From assembly GCA_964035795.1 (NCBI GenBank), contig OZ038320.1:26667705-26731704 (forward strand): a DNA stretch of 64,000 nucleotides, read 5' to 3'. Positions 1-13,800 of the stretch are shown one piece after another (the first letter of the stretch is position 1; every line of letters starts with the position of its first letter). A program made the position numbers and the translations under genes. The notes beneath the pieces were generated by a model that saw only the letters and a list, made by a program, of their open reading frames with translations, searched no databases and was not told the DNA's origin. The stretch is from Pterobdella sp. o SKG-2022. Its lineage: Eukaryota > Annelida > Clitellata > Hirudinida > Piscicolidae.

Positions 1-2129
1 AAAAATAAAAAACCCCATAACATAGAAATAAATAACCAAAGAGAAAAACTGAAAAAAGACTGAAAAAGCATTAATAAAATCAAATATAACAACCAAGAGC
101 ATCACAAACAACAGCAGCAAACCATAACAGCAGCCCACACGGGACAACATTAGCTTGGCCATTAAGTGTCTTTCTCTACTCCTCTTAGGATACCACTTAA
201 TTTCTTAATCTTGCTTTCAGTTAATTTTAAAAGTTTAAAATCTCAAGCAGTAAAAAATGACCTTTGCAAAATTTCAAAAGGATTCTTATTCACTGTCCTT
301 TTGTGCCTTCGTTGAGATGGAAGTACGTCTGTAATTACTGCACAAATAAATACTTTCATTCAGCCGCTTTTAAAATTTTTGTGGAAATAAAAAGAGTTTT
401 TGCACAAAAAGCTTTCAGTATTTACATTTCAAAAATTAACTGTTTCGATAAGTAACTTTAATAATGAAACACTCTTAATGGCGACCATCTATAAATTCTT
501 GTTAGTCTTCCTCGACTTTGATACCACATGTAATATCCAATGCTAAAAGCAAAAACACACTTGAAAGTTTAGAGAAACATTTAAAAAAGACTAAAACGCG
601 TAAAAATTTTCAAAAAAAAATTAAATTTTTAGAAATGGTACAGACACAAAAGCATACGGAAGATAAAACAGAGCACAAACGGATGAGTATGTAAATGATG
701 GCAAGAATAGGAATAATCTAGAGATGCATTAAATATTCATCTTCTTCACTAAGCCACACACACTTAGTCTTTTTTATCAAATTTGTCATTATTTTAAAAT
801 ATTTTATGTAAGTTTTTATATCTATTTTTAAATATATAATTGAAAAATACAAGTTGAATAAACGAAATTTTTAAAATATTTAATCTATTTTAATTTTTCT
901 TTAAAAAAAGTCAAAACTTTTGAGTACTTTTTGAATTGTTAATCCTTTCACGGCAAAGAGATTGAATATGCAAGCTTAGGGTATTTTTTTGACATTTTCA
1001 AGAATATTTTTGAATCTTTCTCAAAAATACTTAATAAAAGTTTAAAAAACCACAAGAAATTCAACAACAAAAATATTGATACATAAAATGAAAACTTCCA
1101 AATAAAGCAGCGAAACAAACAAATTATGTACACTAATCAACACAAAAGTGATACAAAGCAATCAATTTGTCTTCCTCAGCGTCCAGAAAGGCTGCATTAT
1201 TAAGTTACAGCCGACACTGAAGTACTCTAATTGCATTAGTTCTCCTCCATGGCGTCTAATGCTCCCAACACATATGCACCCGATAAACAAACATATTTAT
1301 AAGGTATTTTTACATTTTCAGTTGGTTTTAAAAAATTTTGAATTCTTGAGGTGTGTAAGATGTTATCATTTTTAATAAAAAAATTATTTTCACTTCAGAC
1401 TTTATTTATTTCTTTACATAATTGAAAAATCTTACAGCTTACCTTCATCGGATGCTTCAGTATCTAGTGATATGGCTCATCAAAAAGAATTATCCTTACT
1501 CCGTCATATTCAGCCAAAAACAAAGTTTATGTAGAAAACAATTCTAAGAACACACAGCTAAGCTGCACAAATTGATTTTTAACGCATTTTTTCAATTTTT
1601 TACATGTGAAAAATTCATAATATTATTCAACAAAGACTTTATTAAAAAATTGTGGTTGCTTGAATTTTTAGAAAGAAACAAGAAAACATTTTAAACACCA
1701 GGTGACAGTGGCTGAATACTTGATGATATTTTTTTTTGGGTTGTTTTGCTCGTTAGGTTTTTCATTTATTTTTGTTTTTAAAATTATTTTTTAAATGTTT
1801 TTAATACAAAGAAAAAAATCACATATAATATAATTTTTTTCTTGTTTTTTATTTACAAAAATGATTATGATTTATCTCCATGTGGTCTATTTTACTTACT
1901 AATTTGGTTAACAACATTAGCATATCACTTCAGCAGCCAATTTTAAACAAGCTTTTTAATTTTTATGTTAGTTTTGAAAATTTTTTTTAAATCCTTATAA
2001 TCTACATTTTGTTTGGTTCCGTCGATCTGAATTTTTATCCAATTCATTTTTCTGAAAGGTTGATATTTATCTTAACGGAAAATCTCAAAAAATATAAATA
2101 AAGCAATATGAATTCAAATTAAAAAAAGC
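1..2129. other. AT-rich spacer, no gene recognised
   Basis: The short open frames here have low-complexity AT-rich translations, and none shows a domain, a convincing splice pair or recognisable homology. Runs of A and T dominate. A distal exon of a flanking gene cannot be excluded, but nothing supports one. Confidence 0.5.
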
Positions 2130-3118
2130 ACCGGCAAAACAACAGCGTTTGCAACTCTCAATGTACGTAGCTTAGCATCAAAAACCAAAAAAGAGAGCCT
2201 TTTTCGAAACTTTGAAAATTATAGAAGTTACCTTCTCTTTCTCCAAGAAACAAAAATCGATAGAAAAAAAATACTAAGGCTTTTAAAATCAGCAAACAGG
2301 CATTATTGTCATCACAGTTGAAAAGAAATAATATACGCTGATGATGTTGATATTGTGACAAAAGAGGAAATTGATATGAAAGAAATATGCAATACCTTGA
2401 AAAAATATAATCTCATAGTAAACAAAAATAAAACAGAAATAATCACAATGAAACATAACAGTCTAGATAAGTTAAAATTTAAAAAACGGATCAATATTAG
2501 CAATGGAAGAAGAGATAAAAAGTCGCAAGGCATTATCCATGGCTGCAATGAACAAGCTCTGAGAGCTATGGAAAAAAAAAGCTGACTTTAAAGAAAAAGT
2601 AAGATTGTTCAATGCCCACATAACACTAATTCTGCTATACAATTGTGGTACTTGGTCATTGACAAAAACTGATGAGTCTGCCTTAAATTCTTTTTATTGC
2701 CGCCTTCTCAGACGAGTAGTATGAATATTCTGACCAGATAAAATAAAATCTGAGAAACTATATAAAGGAGCAGGAGAACTGGAACTAAGTCAAAATCAGA
2801 CCATTGCTAATTGCAGGTACACACTACTTGGTCATATACTAACACTCAATATAGAGGCTCCAGCACAAAAAACTATGGACAACTATTACATGTCTATATT
2901 TAAACCTCTTCCAGGAAGACCAAAAATAACATTACCAGCTGTACTGACAAAAGATCTAAAAGCCCAAACCTTTCACTAAACAGTCATGAGGATCTTTTGA
3001 AACTAAAAAAATAGTGAAAAATAAATCTGAATGGAAAAACTTTATTCTTTGAATTCTTAACTTTCTTTTTATTTTTAACTATATTCTTTATATAGAATGG
3101 AAAGTTTGAAAATAAATA
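2130..3118 (+). mobile_element. Internally deleted LINE (non-LTR retrotransposon) remnant
   Basis: The start reads as an APE-endonuclease N-terminus (TLNVRSL, then FLQETKID about 35 residues later). Around 2325 the frame changes straight to reverse-transcriptase sequence with a YADD box at about 2334-2345, then the LINE thumb/C-terminal signature FNAHITLILLYNCGTW near 2605-2650 and a 'yTLLGHIL'-like stretch near 2820. Everything between endonuclease and YADD is missing, and stops and frameshifts follow. It ends in A-rich sequence with AAATAAAT near 3110. It is a pseudogene. The clade cannot be fixed from what remains. Confidence 0.7.
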
Positions 3119-3638
3119 AATAATAGGCTATATTGTCAAAATAATGAGGCAATACGTGCAATCAGGATGGAAAGCAAAGATGCTTTTGGATTAGTTGTAG
3201 AGAAATGTTAGAGGTCTTAGTCGTTATTACTCACCTGCCATGGGTATTATTTGAACCATACATATTATTCTTGTTGGAACTTATTCAAAAAAAATTAATT
3301 TAATCCCAGCATATGTATTCATAAATTGTTCTGTTTCAAAAAAAATTTTTTTTTTATAATATTTAGGAAACCCAATTCTTTCGTAGTAATTAATAATATA
3401 AATACTCATTCAAAAAGCTTCGTACATTTGCTAACAAACCTATTTTTCTGCTTATACAAATTCTATATATTTTTTAACTATTGACGTTTATACAAGCAAT
3501 ATCTTGATTTTTTATTTCGATAAAATCTTTTAGCATAGATGTTTTGCATATTGTATTCAAACATACAATACATTGACGGAAAGTCTACAGGTATAAAATA
3601 TATGAATATTAAACAAAAGAATGCAATAGAAATAAATA

Positions 3639-4633
3639 TCAAGGAACATAGACATCATAGAAACTTCTGATCTCATTTCGACAAGCAGGGCACTTTTTTG
3701 GAGAAGGTAGCAAAGAGAAACATTGTTTACACGTAGCAAAATGCCTACAAGGGAGGGTCAATATTTTTCGAGAATTGGAAAGACATACAACACAACTGTC
3801 AATACCACTAGAGCATTGCGAATTTGGCGGCTGAGTGATTTGTATGTTAATGTCAGAGTATTGCTTACGCTTGAAAAAACGATATAAAAAATAGCAGGAA
3901 GCCACTACGCCGATAATACTGAAGCCATAGTAAAAGTATTTTATGATTTTTGCTTCATTTCGTATAGTGTGAATTAAGTCATTCTTCGAAAGTGTAGTAA
4001 GTACAAATGGGTAATTTTCAGGTGGAGTAAGAAGAAGATTATTAAAAGTCTTGTCAATAGATATAGTGCCAATAGCTAAAATTGGAACATTCTCTTCAAG
4101 TATTTTTTCAGTAAAACTATGTCCTTTAATTATATTTCCAGATAATACATCAAGACTTCTAGATAAAAGATCATGCTCACATGGTTCAAAGATTTGTTTG
4201 AAAATGGGTAAATTGTTGAGAAGGTATGGTGATTTTAGAGGTTCACTAACTTTTAAAATTTTATCTGACAATTTAGAAGACACAATTCCAAAATTACAAG
4301 AATTTAGTGTTGATCCAATATTAGTAGTTATGTCTTGCCTGTATGGAATTTTGAAAATTTACATGAATTGAAATATACTGAAACTACCATTTATCTTCAG
4401 TAATAATTCAACAAAGCTTCAAAAAAGAACAAAACTGACCATCCACTACTGAATCTGATGGATCTATGTTGTAAAACATCTGTATGATGAATCAAAGCAG
4501 TAGAATTTTTAATATTTAAGGGTTCTTTTAAAGCTTTAGTGATTCCTGTAACACCAGCATAAGGCAAGCTTCTGTTATTGCTTTTAGCAAGATTTTGTAT
4601 CAATTCCTCACCAACTTCAAATGTTTTTGTTTT
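3639..4633 (-). CDS. MUL1: MUL1-like mitochondrial E3 ubiquitin ligase, 3' two exons
   Basis: Two exons, 4633-4440 and 4338-3639, join in phase 2 and encode the last 297 residues. In family members this is an outer-mitochondrial-membrane RING E3 ligase (MUL1/MAPL/GIDE) acting in mitochondrial dynamics and protein quality control. Visible: the GIDE/BAM region with LPYAGVTG and the conserved Trp at the exon junction; one hydrophobic segment (YFYYGFSIIGVVASCYFLY) about 85 residues before the end; and a C-terminal C3HC4 RING starting CVVC, with CRHFATC and CPAC, 9-10 residues before the stop as is usual. The first exon(s), with the N-terminal membrane segment, should lie above 4640 but were not recognised. 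The RING closing on a VP-type end and the membrane segment make the call secure; gene completeness is not shown. Confidence 0.87.
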
Positions 4634-6104
4634 CTGTAAATTCAATAAAAATTAAAAATATGTGAGATATGTTAACATAATTTATGTTTAATGAAGTAAA
4701 ATCTTGAGAGTACTAGTGATGTGAAATTTCATAGTGATAAAATGTTTTTTTGATTGATTATCAAAATAAAATTAAGTTTGTAATTTGAAGTACTTCGAGA
4801 AGATCCGCAAAAGAATTTTTTTGTTTATATTCATAGTAAAATTTGTAAATAAAAGCTGAATCTATACCTAACAACAAAATTTCCCAAAAAGGCATAACAA
4901 ATATTTAAAAAATTGATGTTTTCAAAAAAATAATTATTCTGATTAAAGTATTATAAAAAGAAGCATTCATTGGAAGTTTTTTACGTATTGTTTTTAAAAA
5001 TAAAAGTAAATATCAAAATAATTATTTTACTAATGCGCTTTATTGAATCAAATACAATGATTTCAAAACAATTTACAGAATATTATTATATCATAAATTT
5101 TAGTTTGGTTATTTTTGGAAAATAATTCAAATCTGATATAATTGTGAATATCTATATTAATATATTTGCAATCTTTTTATTATTCTGAGTTTGTCTTGTG
5201 AAATTATATTCATTAAATAAAACAATTTTAAGATCTTCATAATCTAATTTTGTTTGATTGAAGCTCAGTCAAATGGTTTTTGTACCATAATTTGAAATTA
5301 TATGGGAATTGTGAAAACACAAAAAAAATTGTTAATTTTTTATTGGGATGGAGTTTTTTGATATATTTTCGATATTATTCTCAGGTAGTTAATGAAAGTG
5401 TATATTCCGACCATAATACAGCAGACCCTCGAAATTTAGAATAAATTCTTTATTTATGATTATCAAAATTTTTCTTATATTCAAAAATCAAAAATTAAGC
5501 TGAAATTTAAAATTTATTTTTGTTCATATTTAAGGTGACATGGACAAAAAGTCGCTACATATTTTTCTCAAGCCCCTTACAACCAAGATAACATTAATGC
5601 AATATTATGGAAAGTTCATCAAATAAGCAGTAATAGGTTTCTACGATGTTTATATTCTAAAATATTTTAAATGAAACTTCATACATTATATCGAAAATTT
5701 TTCTTTTAATTAATTCCAATTAGGTATTTATCACTTATTCAGATATGCGTCATATTTTCAATATATCTCTTTGCTAAAATATTTCGCTAATATATTTTGA
5801 TCAAAAAAGCCACTCATTGATCTAAGAAAATTTCACTTTTATTGGAAAAATTTAAAACTGATTAATAAAAATTTAATTTTTAAAAAATATCAAACCATAC
5901 TATTGGCTTTTATTTCAAACATAATTGCTTATCATGAGATTCATTAACCAGAGACGTTAACCTATTTTATGTAAAAATAAATTCATCCGATATTAAAAAC
6001 ACCTTTCACTATAACATATAAGTAATTTCGTGTTATACAAAAATACTAACTTAACAGGTAGAATTGTTCCTACATTTTGATAAATTATAATATCGTGAAT
6101 CAAA

Positions 6105-6254
6105 TAGTAAGGTAAAAAAACACAAAGTATTTATTAAAACGAAGACACGAAGCTTTTCGTAAGACTAACTTACATTATCAAGTGCTAATGTAAGCTAGTC
6201 TTACGAAAAGCTTCGTGTTTTTTTAAATAAATTTTTTTTTTGTTTACCTTACTA
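6105..6254. mobile_element. Family-A foldback MITE, complete palindromic copy
   Basis: A near-perfect inverted repeat of about 150 bp. The left arm opens TAGTAAGGTAAA and the right arm closes TTTACCTTACTA. Each arm carries the core ACGAAGCTTTTCG or its complement and the CACAAAGTATTTATT block. The arms are separated by only about 10 bp (TCAAGTGC). Single arms or degraded copies recur at 10384-10452, 24566-24650, 41245-41325, 53311-53436 and 63942-64000. No coding capacity; a MITE-type non-autonomous DNA element is the simplest reading. Confidence 0.75.
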
Positions 6255-7626
6255 TGTTCCTACATTCTTGAGCACATTATGCGTACTTGTCATTAATTAC
6301 GAAAAGCTTCGTAATAGGTGCCACTAATTTAGCACACTGTCTCATGACCCGTAAGTTCACCATCATTAAGCTTTTCGCTTCTTAGTTAGACCTATTGGAG
6401 GAAGTTTTGTTAGTTTGAGTTTTTTCGTAAATACTATATAATGCTTTTCAAATAAGAATTTTCACCAAAGTTTGAATTTCCCCATTTCTTCTATTTCAAA
6501 GAACCTTGGTAGGGTGGTTTAAATGATGATGTCAGCTTATCAATTCTTAACCATACTTAATCAAATTTTTTTGGGAGTTTTCAGTTGGTTTTTTTGTGAT
6601 TGTGAGTTCCTTCAGCATTTGATGAAGTCTATCAGGTCGATACTATTTTAAAGTTGCATAGCTTTTAATTGATCTTTCACTGATAGGCTTCTAGTGCTCA
6701 TGAAGTTATAAATAACCAAAATATCAGAATCTGTAGCCATTTGAAAAAAATTTTGCATTATGTTTTACGCAGATTTTCAATGTCTTAGTCCGTCTTTCTA
6801 TCCTTTCGTTTGTTTTCGGGAGATATGGCGTTGTAACAATTCATTAGAAACCGATTTTTTAAATAAGAAAGTGACCACGAAATCTACAAGGTTATTTTTG
6901 GTTTGAAGTTTTTAAATGCATTTGATTTCATACTGTTTATTTACTTTCTGGTGTGTTAGTCTATGCGGTAATAAATAATTTTTTGATGTATTTCATGTAC
7001 GTGAAGTCTTGGATAGGTGTGGTCGGTGTCAGATGAGGTTTTTTTAGAATTCAGAATATGTTTTATGGTGTGGTTTTTGTGATTTTATTTTATTCATGAT
7101 ATCGTTTTGTTTCGGTTATTTTTGAAAAATCGGTATTCCTTATTTCTGTACTATTAATTTTATAGACAGTGCATCTGTCACTATACGCTCTTTTATATAT
7201 CAAATTGTCTTAATATATTCTGATATCATAGTTTTTTACAAGTTTCTTAAATTAAATATGAATGTTTCAAAAAATTTGTATTGTAACGAGGTAAAACAAT
7301 ATTTAATTATAAAAGAAATCTCACAGCGTATGATAATGAAAAACGGTACAATTAACAATAATTTAATGTCATCTCTGCAGTATTTCCTCTTCGCATCTTG
7401 AATGCACATTTGAAAAAGAATCTCCAAGGAAAACTGATCTACTGTGCGTTTATAGCTAGAGCATGTGAAATTGAATTATTATAGAAATAAATCCTATTTA
7501 GCTGGATGATGCTATATTACGTTTATTCACACACTCAATCTAATATTTGCATCATAAAATTTGTCTCAAAATGAATCGTATTCTTGAAGTTTAATATTTT
7601 TTCTTCATTCAAAAACGAAATCTTAT

Positions 7627-7651
7627 ATATATATATATATATATATATATA
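7627..7651. repeat. (TA)n microsatellite
   Basis: About twelve uninterrupted AT dinucleotides about 200 bp upstream of the ALDH start codon. Confidence 0.85.
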
Positions 7652-7857
7652 GGTTATATATGATTTATGATCAATCGTCAACGAATCAAATACATTTTTG
7701 TGAGTTTGTCGTATGTGTTTTAATCATGTTGCGATTACACAGCTTAGACTGGTTTGCTATGAAAAGTTATAAGTAGGCTACATACATATGCACATAAATA
7801 CACATGAAAGTGCCTATATATATAACAAGAAATTTCTTGAAAGCTCACTTTGCAAAT

Positions 7858-10800
7858 ATGTCTTTTTTTTCTTCGTTTAGGCGTGTGGCTGCATTAAGTT
7901 CTATCCGTTGTTTTTCTAAAGCTTCCAAACCAAACCCCAATCCTGAAATAAAATATACCAAAGTAAAAAAAGCATTAAGACTATAAATTATTTTTGCTTT
8001 CTTAATATAATGTAGCAAACCAGGGTTTTCAATCTAACTTTATCAAAAAAATAAACTTTAAAGCGTTGTTGAAAGCCTTGTTGAACACTATCAGATTTTT
8101 CACAATAATGAATGGGTGGATTCCTTGAGTGGACGTACCTTCACCACTATTAACCCATGTGATGAAAGCAAAATATGTGAAGTTTCTGAGGGAGATAAGG
8201 TTTTGTTATGTTTATAATTTTTATTGCATCTTATGTTTAAGTGTAGGTTGAATTTTTGAATTTAAGTACTAACTTGCAAGATTGTGAAAAACACATTTTA
8301 AAACTAAATTTTATGATAAATTTTTCAAAAAAACACGTTCAATCAAAAAACTAAGCTATAGTTGTTGACAAGCTCAGACGAAATGATAGAAAACTATAGT
8401 TAAGTTATGGCAAGAATGAACTTATCAAAAACTATAGCTCAATTTTTGAATGAGCGTGTTTGAAAAAATTCATAAGTTTGAAGTTAAAACACGGAATTTA
8501 AGTTTCAAAAATCATGTCTTTAAAAGAATGTATTGAATCAAGTATAGCTTCAATGCTATTATAACTTTCAAAATTAAAGTTAGATGTTGATAGAGCCGTG
8601 AAAGCCGCCAAGGATGCCCTCAAGCTTGGATCACCATGGAACAAAATGAACGCTACCGACAGAGGTGTCTTGCTGTACAAACTGGCGGATTTGATGGAGA
8701 GAGACAGGGCCCATTTGAGTGTGAGTTGAAGATTAATATTTAGTTTAGTACTTAGCTCATTTTTTAACTATTAAGTTTATGATTGTTTTAAAAATTTTTT
8801 TTCGACATTTTTTATTGCTTTTATTAAAGTTTTGAATATCAATTGAATTATTTACCTTAACAGGCAAACGCTGTGCATGTTTATGTTAATATATAATCAG
8901 CACTATTTTGAATCAACCTGTAAGTCTACGAATGAAGTAGTTGAATCTAACACAAAGGTGTCCAAAAGCTTATTGAGCTTTTTGATTTATAAAAAATCAT
9001 TAATAGGGGATGATTTTGTTATAAATGGATAAGCTTCTTATTTCTTCTCAACAGATTTCTGATAATGATTTTACACTAGCCACAATCAAACGAATATATT
9101 TAGGAACACAAAATATTTTATTGAGACACAAAGCTTTTCTTTAACCAAAATTTTCAAGTAATTTTTGATAGATTTTACTACACGGTCTATACATTCAAAA
9201 AATTTCAGTATGCCAACTATCTGGAGTTCAAAGTTTAATAACTTTCAAATGGTTTTACAATCATTTATCAGTATGGTAAATATTTTTTACTGCTAGCAAT
9301 TAAATTAGGTACAAAGTTAGATCCAAGAATTGCTTTGAAATTATTTTATCATTACAGAAAACTACATTTTTTCTCTTCATTAAATTTTCTATAGTTAAAA
9401 AGTCAAGATGCTTATGCTTGAAAATATTTTTATTTGAACACTTAAAATTCTGCTCGAAAGTCTTATGAAGAATTTAAACTAAATTAATTGGGTCACTGAA
9501 AAGCTGGTTATTTTCCATAAGTATAACTTCATTATAAACCTCAAACAATTACAGCTATCAGCGTTGTTTTGAAGGCTTCTGAAAACCTTGTTAAAATAAG
9601 TATAATAAAATTTTTCAAAACTTTCGAGTTAAATAGAATAAAAAGCAATTATATAATGCATATTGAAAAGATATTTTTCTGTTATATAATATACATTATG
9701 TTATTAATAGTAAATTATAGAGCTGTAAATGTCCAACAACTAGGATCAATAACGGGAGATCTAGATTATTGATACTACTATTCCAGTTTTAAAATGATTT
9801 TTTGTATTAAGTGTGGAAATTTATTTAATTCATCTCAATATTGAAAAACAAGTGGATTTTATCAGATGATAAGTTTTTTATTTAATCAGTCGTTGGAAAC
9901 TTTGGACAACGGAAAACCCTACACTGCGTCTTATAATATTGATCTGAATCTTAGCATCAAAACTATCAGGTAAATTACCAAAATTCCCATGATCTTTTAA
10001 TGTTGAAATGAAGTTGTTGGAGAAATAAATTGATATAAAAACTATGGATCATAATAAAAGACTAGTGAGAAAGTAATTGATCTCAAAAATCATTAGTCTC
10101 AAAAAAAATAAAAAATAATATCTATCGAAAATGTGTGTATAATCAATAAATTTGGTCCAGCAATTTCATAACACCTGTATATCAGTTATTTTAGTAAACT
10201 AGTTATTGGACCGAACAGCCGCAGTATGAAATCAAAAAAGAAAGAAAGATCTAGACCAAAAATCAGACAAACATTAAATTTTGGAGACGGTCTATAAAGA
10301 ACACTGAAGACTTTAATCAAAGTGATGCTAGAGCTGAAGTACAATAGCCTGAATCTCAAACTAAGAACAACAAACACTTGATAATGTAAGCTAGCCTCAC
10401 GAAAAGCTTCGTGTCATTTAATAAATACTTTGTGTTTGTTGTCCTTACTTTGAAGCTAGAGCTGCTATTGCGTAATTATTTTAGGGGTTAAAGACCCATG
10501 CGTTTCTGACTAATGGATGGCTTGAGATTGCAGCTGGTGCCTATTTATTCTGTCGCTAACTTTTATATCATACAGTTCACCGAAAATTGAGTGCTAAAAT
10601 ATTAGGCGAAATTTACTTTTGATTAGAGATTTTGGCTGAAAAAAAATTTTTGAGTTTGAAGTTTTATTATAAAATCAAACACATATTTAAAGTTTTAATA
10701 ATATGAATGAAATGTTTAAATACATCAATGTGACCGTTAAATAATTATATTTCATTATGCAAAGATTATAGTTTTTAATATTTGGGTAGAACATTTTAAG

Positions 10801-13800
10801 TTGATGGCCTTTCAAAAAGGAAAATTGTCAAATTATATATCGCACTCATTTTGAAACAAATCAATACGTCAATCTCACAATGTTAAATTGTAACATCATT
10901 TCAAGTTTTTAATTTAAAATCAAATTCCATCTCACTAGAATAACTTGCAATTAATTTTCACATATATATTCTTCACAATTGTCACATAAATATTAAATTT
11001 TTTTTTGCTCAGGTATTATGCAGGATATGCAGGAAAAAACCACGGGAAAACAATCCCCATTGGTTATTTTAAACGATTTTTAAATCTATGATTATGTGGT
11101 GTATCGTTTCATTGTATCCAATTTGGCGCCAGTAGTTATAGACTGTTTTTTATGATCTGGATAATAGTAGACTCCAGTGCCAGGTATTGACAAACTGATA
11201 TACTGGCATCGCTGATTTTTGGCTTGGCATGTGTTCTTAACGACAAAGATAATTAATTAAGCATAAAAACGGCAGATATTTATTAGTTTTAAAAATAAAA
11301 ATTCGCAATGAAATATGCAAAATTTAATACAAATATTCTGTAAAATTTAAGATGAAATAAACTGTTTTATTTTAAATTTATGTAAAATTAGTTAAAATTT
11401 TCTATAAGACTACATAAAACATCAATATAAAACATATACATAAAACATTAACATTTAAGCTCATCTAGTTTTCAAAATATCTTATCTTCATTCGTCTTTT
11501 TGTCACAGTTTTCAATTATGCCTCGATAAGAATCAAGCTCTATTTTCTTAAAGCTCAAAATAATTATTAAGCATAAGAAAGACTGTCTCAAAGTTTATTA
11601 ATTTTGACGAGGTTTTTCGTAAATGGAATTCTCATCATGATGTTATTTTCATCAACTCACAATGTGAGTTTGACTAAAAGTTCCATGAGATTCAATAAAC
11701 TTTGAAAATAATCATTATTTTGATAATTGAACTTTAAACATTAAAAATTATTACGTCGATTATATGGAATTTGTAATACATTTCTTGAAACATAAAATAA
11801 TAATATCCATATTAGATTATACTGCTGTAGGCGTCCCACTAGCTGGGGTATACAGCAGTCGGCTAATATACTTTCTCCACTCAGCTCTATTGAGTGGATC
11901 CAGATTTTCCAGGCCATAGGATTCCATATCCTTTTCAACACAACTCAACCAAGTTTTTGCTGGTCTTCCACGGGAACGACCTCCAGGCAGAGTTCGAGCA
12001 CGTCTTTGATAAACATGGACGAACGTCTCACGTGACCATACCAACGAAGACGACGGCTCTGTAGCAGCGTCCTTATGTCTGGGATTTTAAGTTTTGTGAG
12101 GAAAACTGATGATGGACTATAATCCAAAGGTGGCGCTAAATTGAGATCTCGAGGACATACGTAAGCCTTATCCTTCATTCTTCCAGTCAAACCACTCATC
12201 TTTTGTAAACCCAATGAGAGCATGTCGAGCAAAAAACTGAGTTGACGCCAAAAACAGCAAAAAATAAACAAATATAATCATTCATAAATTCATCCATATT
12301 TTGAAAAACGAACAACCAAAAACCCATTAAGATGTCTCTGAAAAGTTAATTTCAATCTCCTCATTTCAGACGGGGACTTCTTATGCTACACCAGACATGA
12401 ACCTGTGGGAGTTTGTGGACAGATTATTCCGGTACGTGGATCTATAGCTTTGTAATCTTAATCGGAGTTTGAAAATATTTCAGTTGCTATATAGAATTAT
12501 TAGAGAATTTTCAACGCATTTTGATGGTTTTTGTTTTGTTGATATGAAGTATCAAAAGGAACTTTCAATAATACCAATTTAATTTAAAACTATAAAAAAA
12601 TAGTTAACCTATAATAAAAACCATGAAATTCCGCTATACTTTATTCTCATCAATTTTCTCACTACCAAACGCGAAGTTTCACATATACATTTTCATAGTT
12701 GTTTTAATAGGAATAAAAAGTTCAATTAGTTGAATATATAATTATATAGAATTTTGCGCAATTATGGGGAAGTATGAAGTGTTCTCTCTCAGGATATTCA
12801 AATCTCCTTAAGGATTTGGCTTAAAGATAACTTATGGAAATTTTGTTTCGATCGCATATACAATGTAATGATAAGCAGTCCACACATTTATTACTATTTT
12901 TTCATCACAAAATTATTAAGCAAAAGATGTCTTTAAAAGATTAATACTTCTATATTATAAGTATTCAGTCAAAATTTCTATCAATTTTTTTTTCAATGAA
13001 ATGGAACAGACCGTTAAGATTAATCTAATTCTTCTAGTGGAACTTTCCATTGCTGATGCAAGCGTGGAAATGGGGCCCAGCACTCTCAATGGGGAATGCC
13101 GTAATCCTCAAAACAGCTGAACAAACGCCCTTGTCTGCCAACTATGTCGCTCAGTTGACTGCCGAGGTAATGGTTTTAAAGTATGAAAAATAAGTTTATC
13201 ATTAGATAGAAAGACAGGTATTAGTATTTTTAGATATGATTTTGTCATGATATACACAAAGCACTTGGACATAGTTCAAATCGACAAACTTGCTAGCTTA
13301 GTTACCCCATGTTCTATCTTATTTTTCAATTTTGAAAAATTCTATGTTACGTGAAAAAGTTGATACACTGCAAATAAAATGTGATAAGTCGAAAATTATG
13401 GCGTCCTTTGTTATAAAGTTGAACAGAAATTGTGACAAAACATACCATTGATAGCGTTAGTGAAAGTTCTCCAGGCAAATCAAAAATAATTTTTCCGGCA
13501 ATTCCATTACTACCAAAATTAAAAAATTTTCACAATTATTTCAATAAAAAAAGGCAAATATTTATCTAACAAGGTTTTAAGATACCCCAAAATCACGCTT
13601 GGCGTTAGGATTGAAAACTATTGGAAGAAAGTGAAAAGGAAAGTTAACTCATCATTTTATTATAGTCAGCATCTTTCCCTTTTCCAAGAGTTTATTGACT
13701 TCTTTCCACGACCTAACTCTCTCTCTCTACTTCACCCTATCAGAGGCATTTTCAAGATCTAAGCCAAATATTAACAGAAAGCATCATGTTATTGAAACAC

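Larger units (their letters stand above)
4640..7857. other. AT-rich spacer; probably hides the MUL1 5' end
   Basis: No exon could be supported on either strand. The MUL1 5' exon (about 30 residues including a membrane segment) is expected somewhere here on the minus strand. The stretch contains the complete foldback element at 6105-6254 and two shorter scraps of its core (near 6298 and 6365), plus a short (TA)n at 7627-7651. Confidence 0.5.

Noticed and set aside
7236..7427. A minus-strand frame as the MUL1 first exon
   Set aside because: It has hydrophobic stretches, but no phase-0 donor pairing with the 4633 acceptor could be justified and there is no homology.
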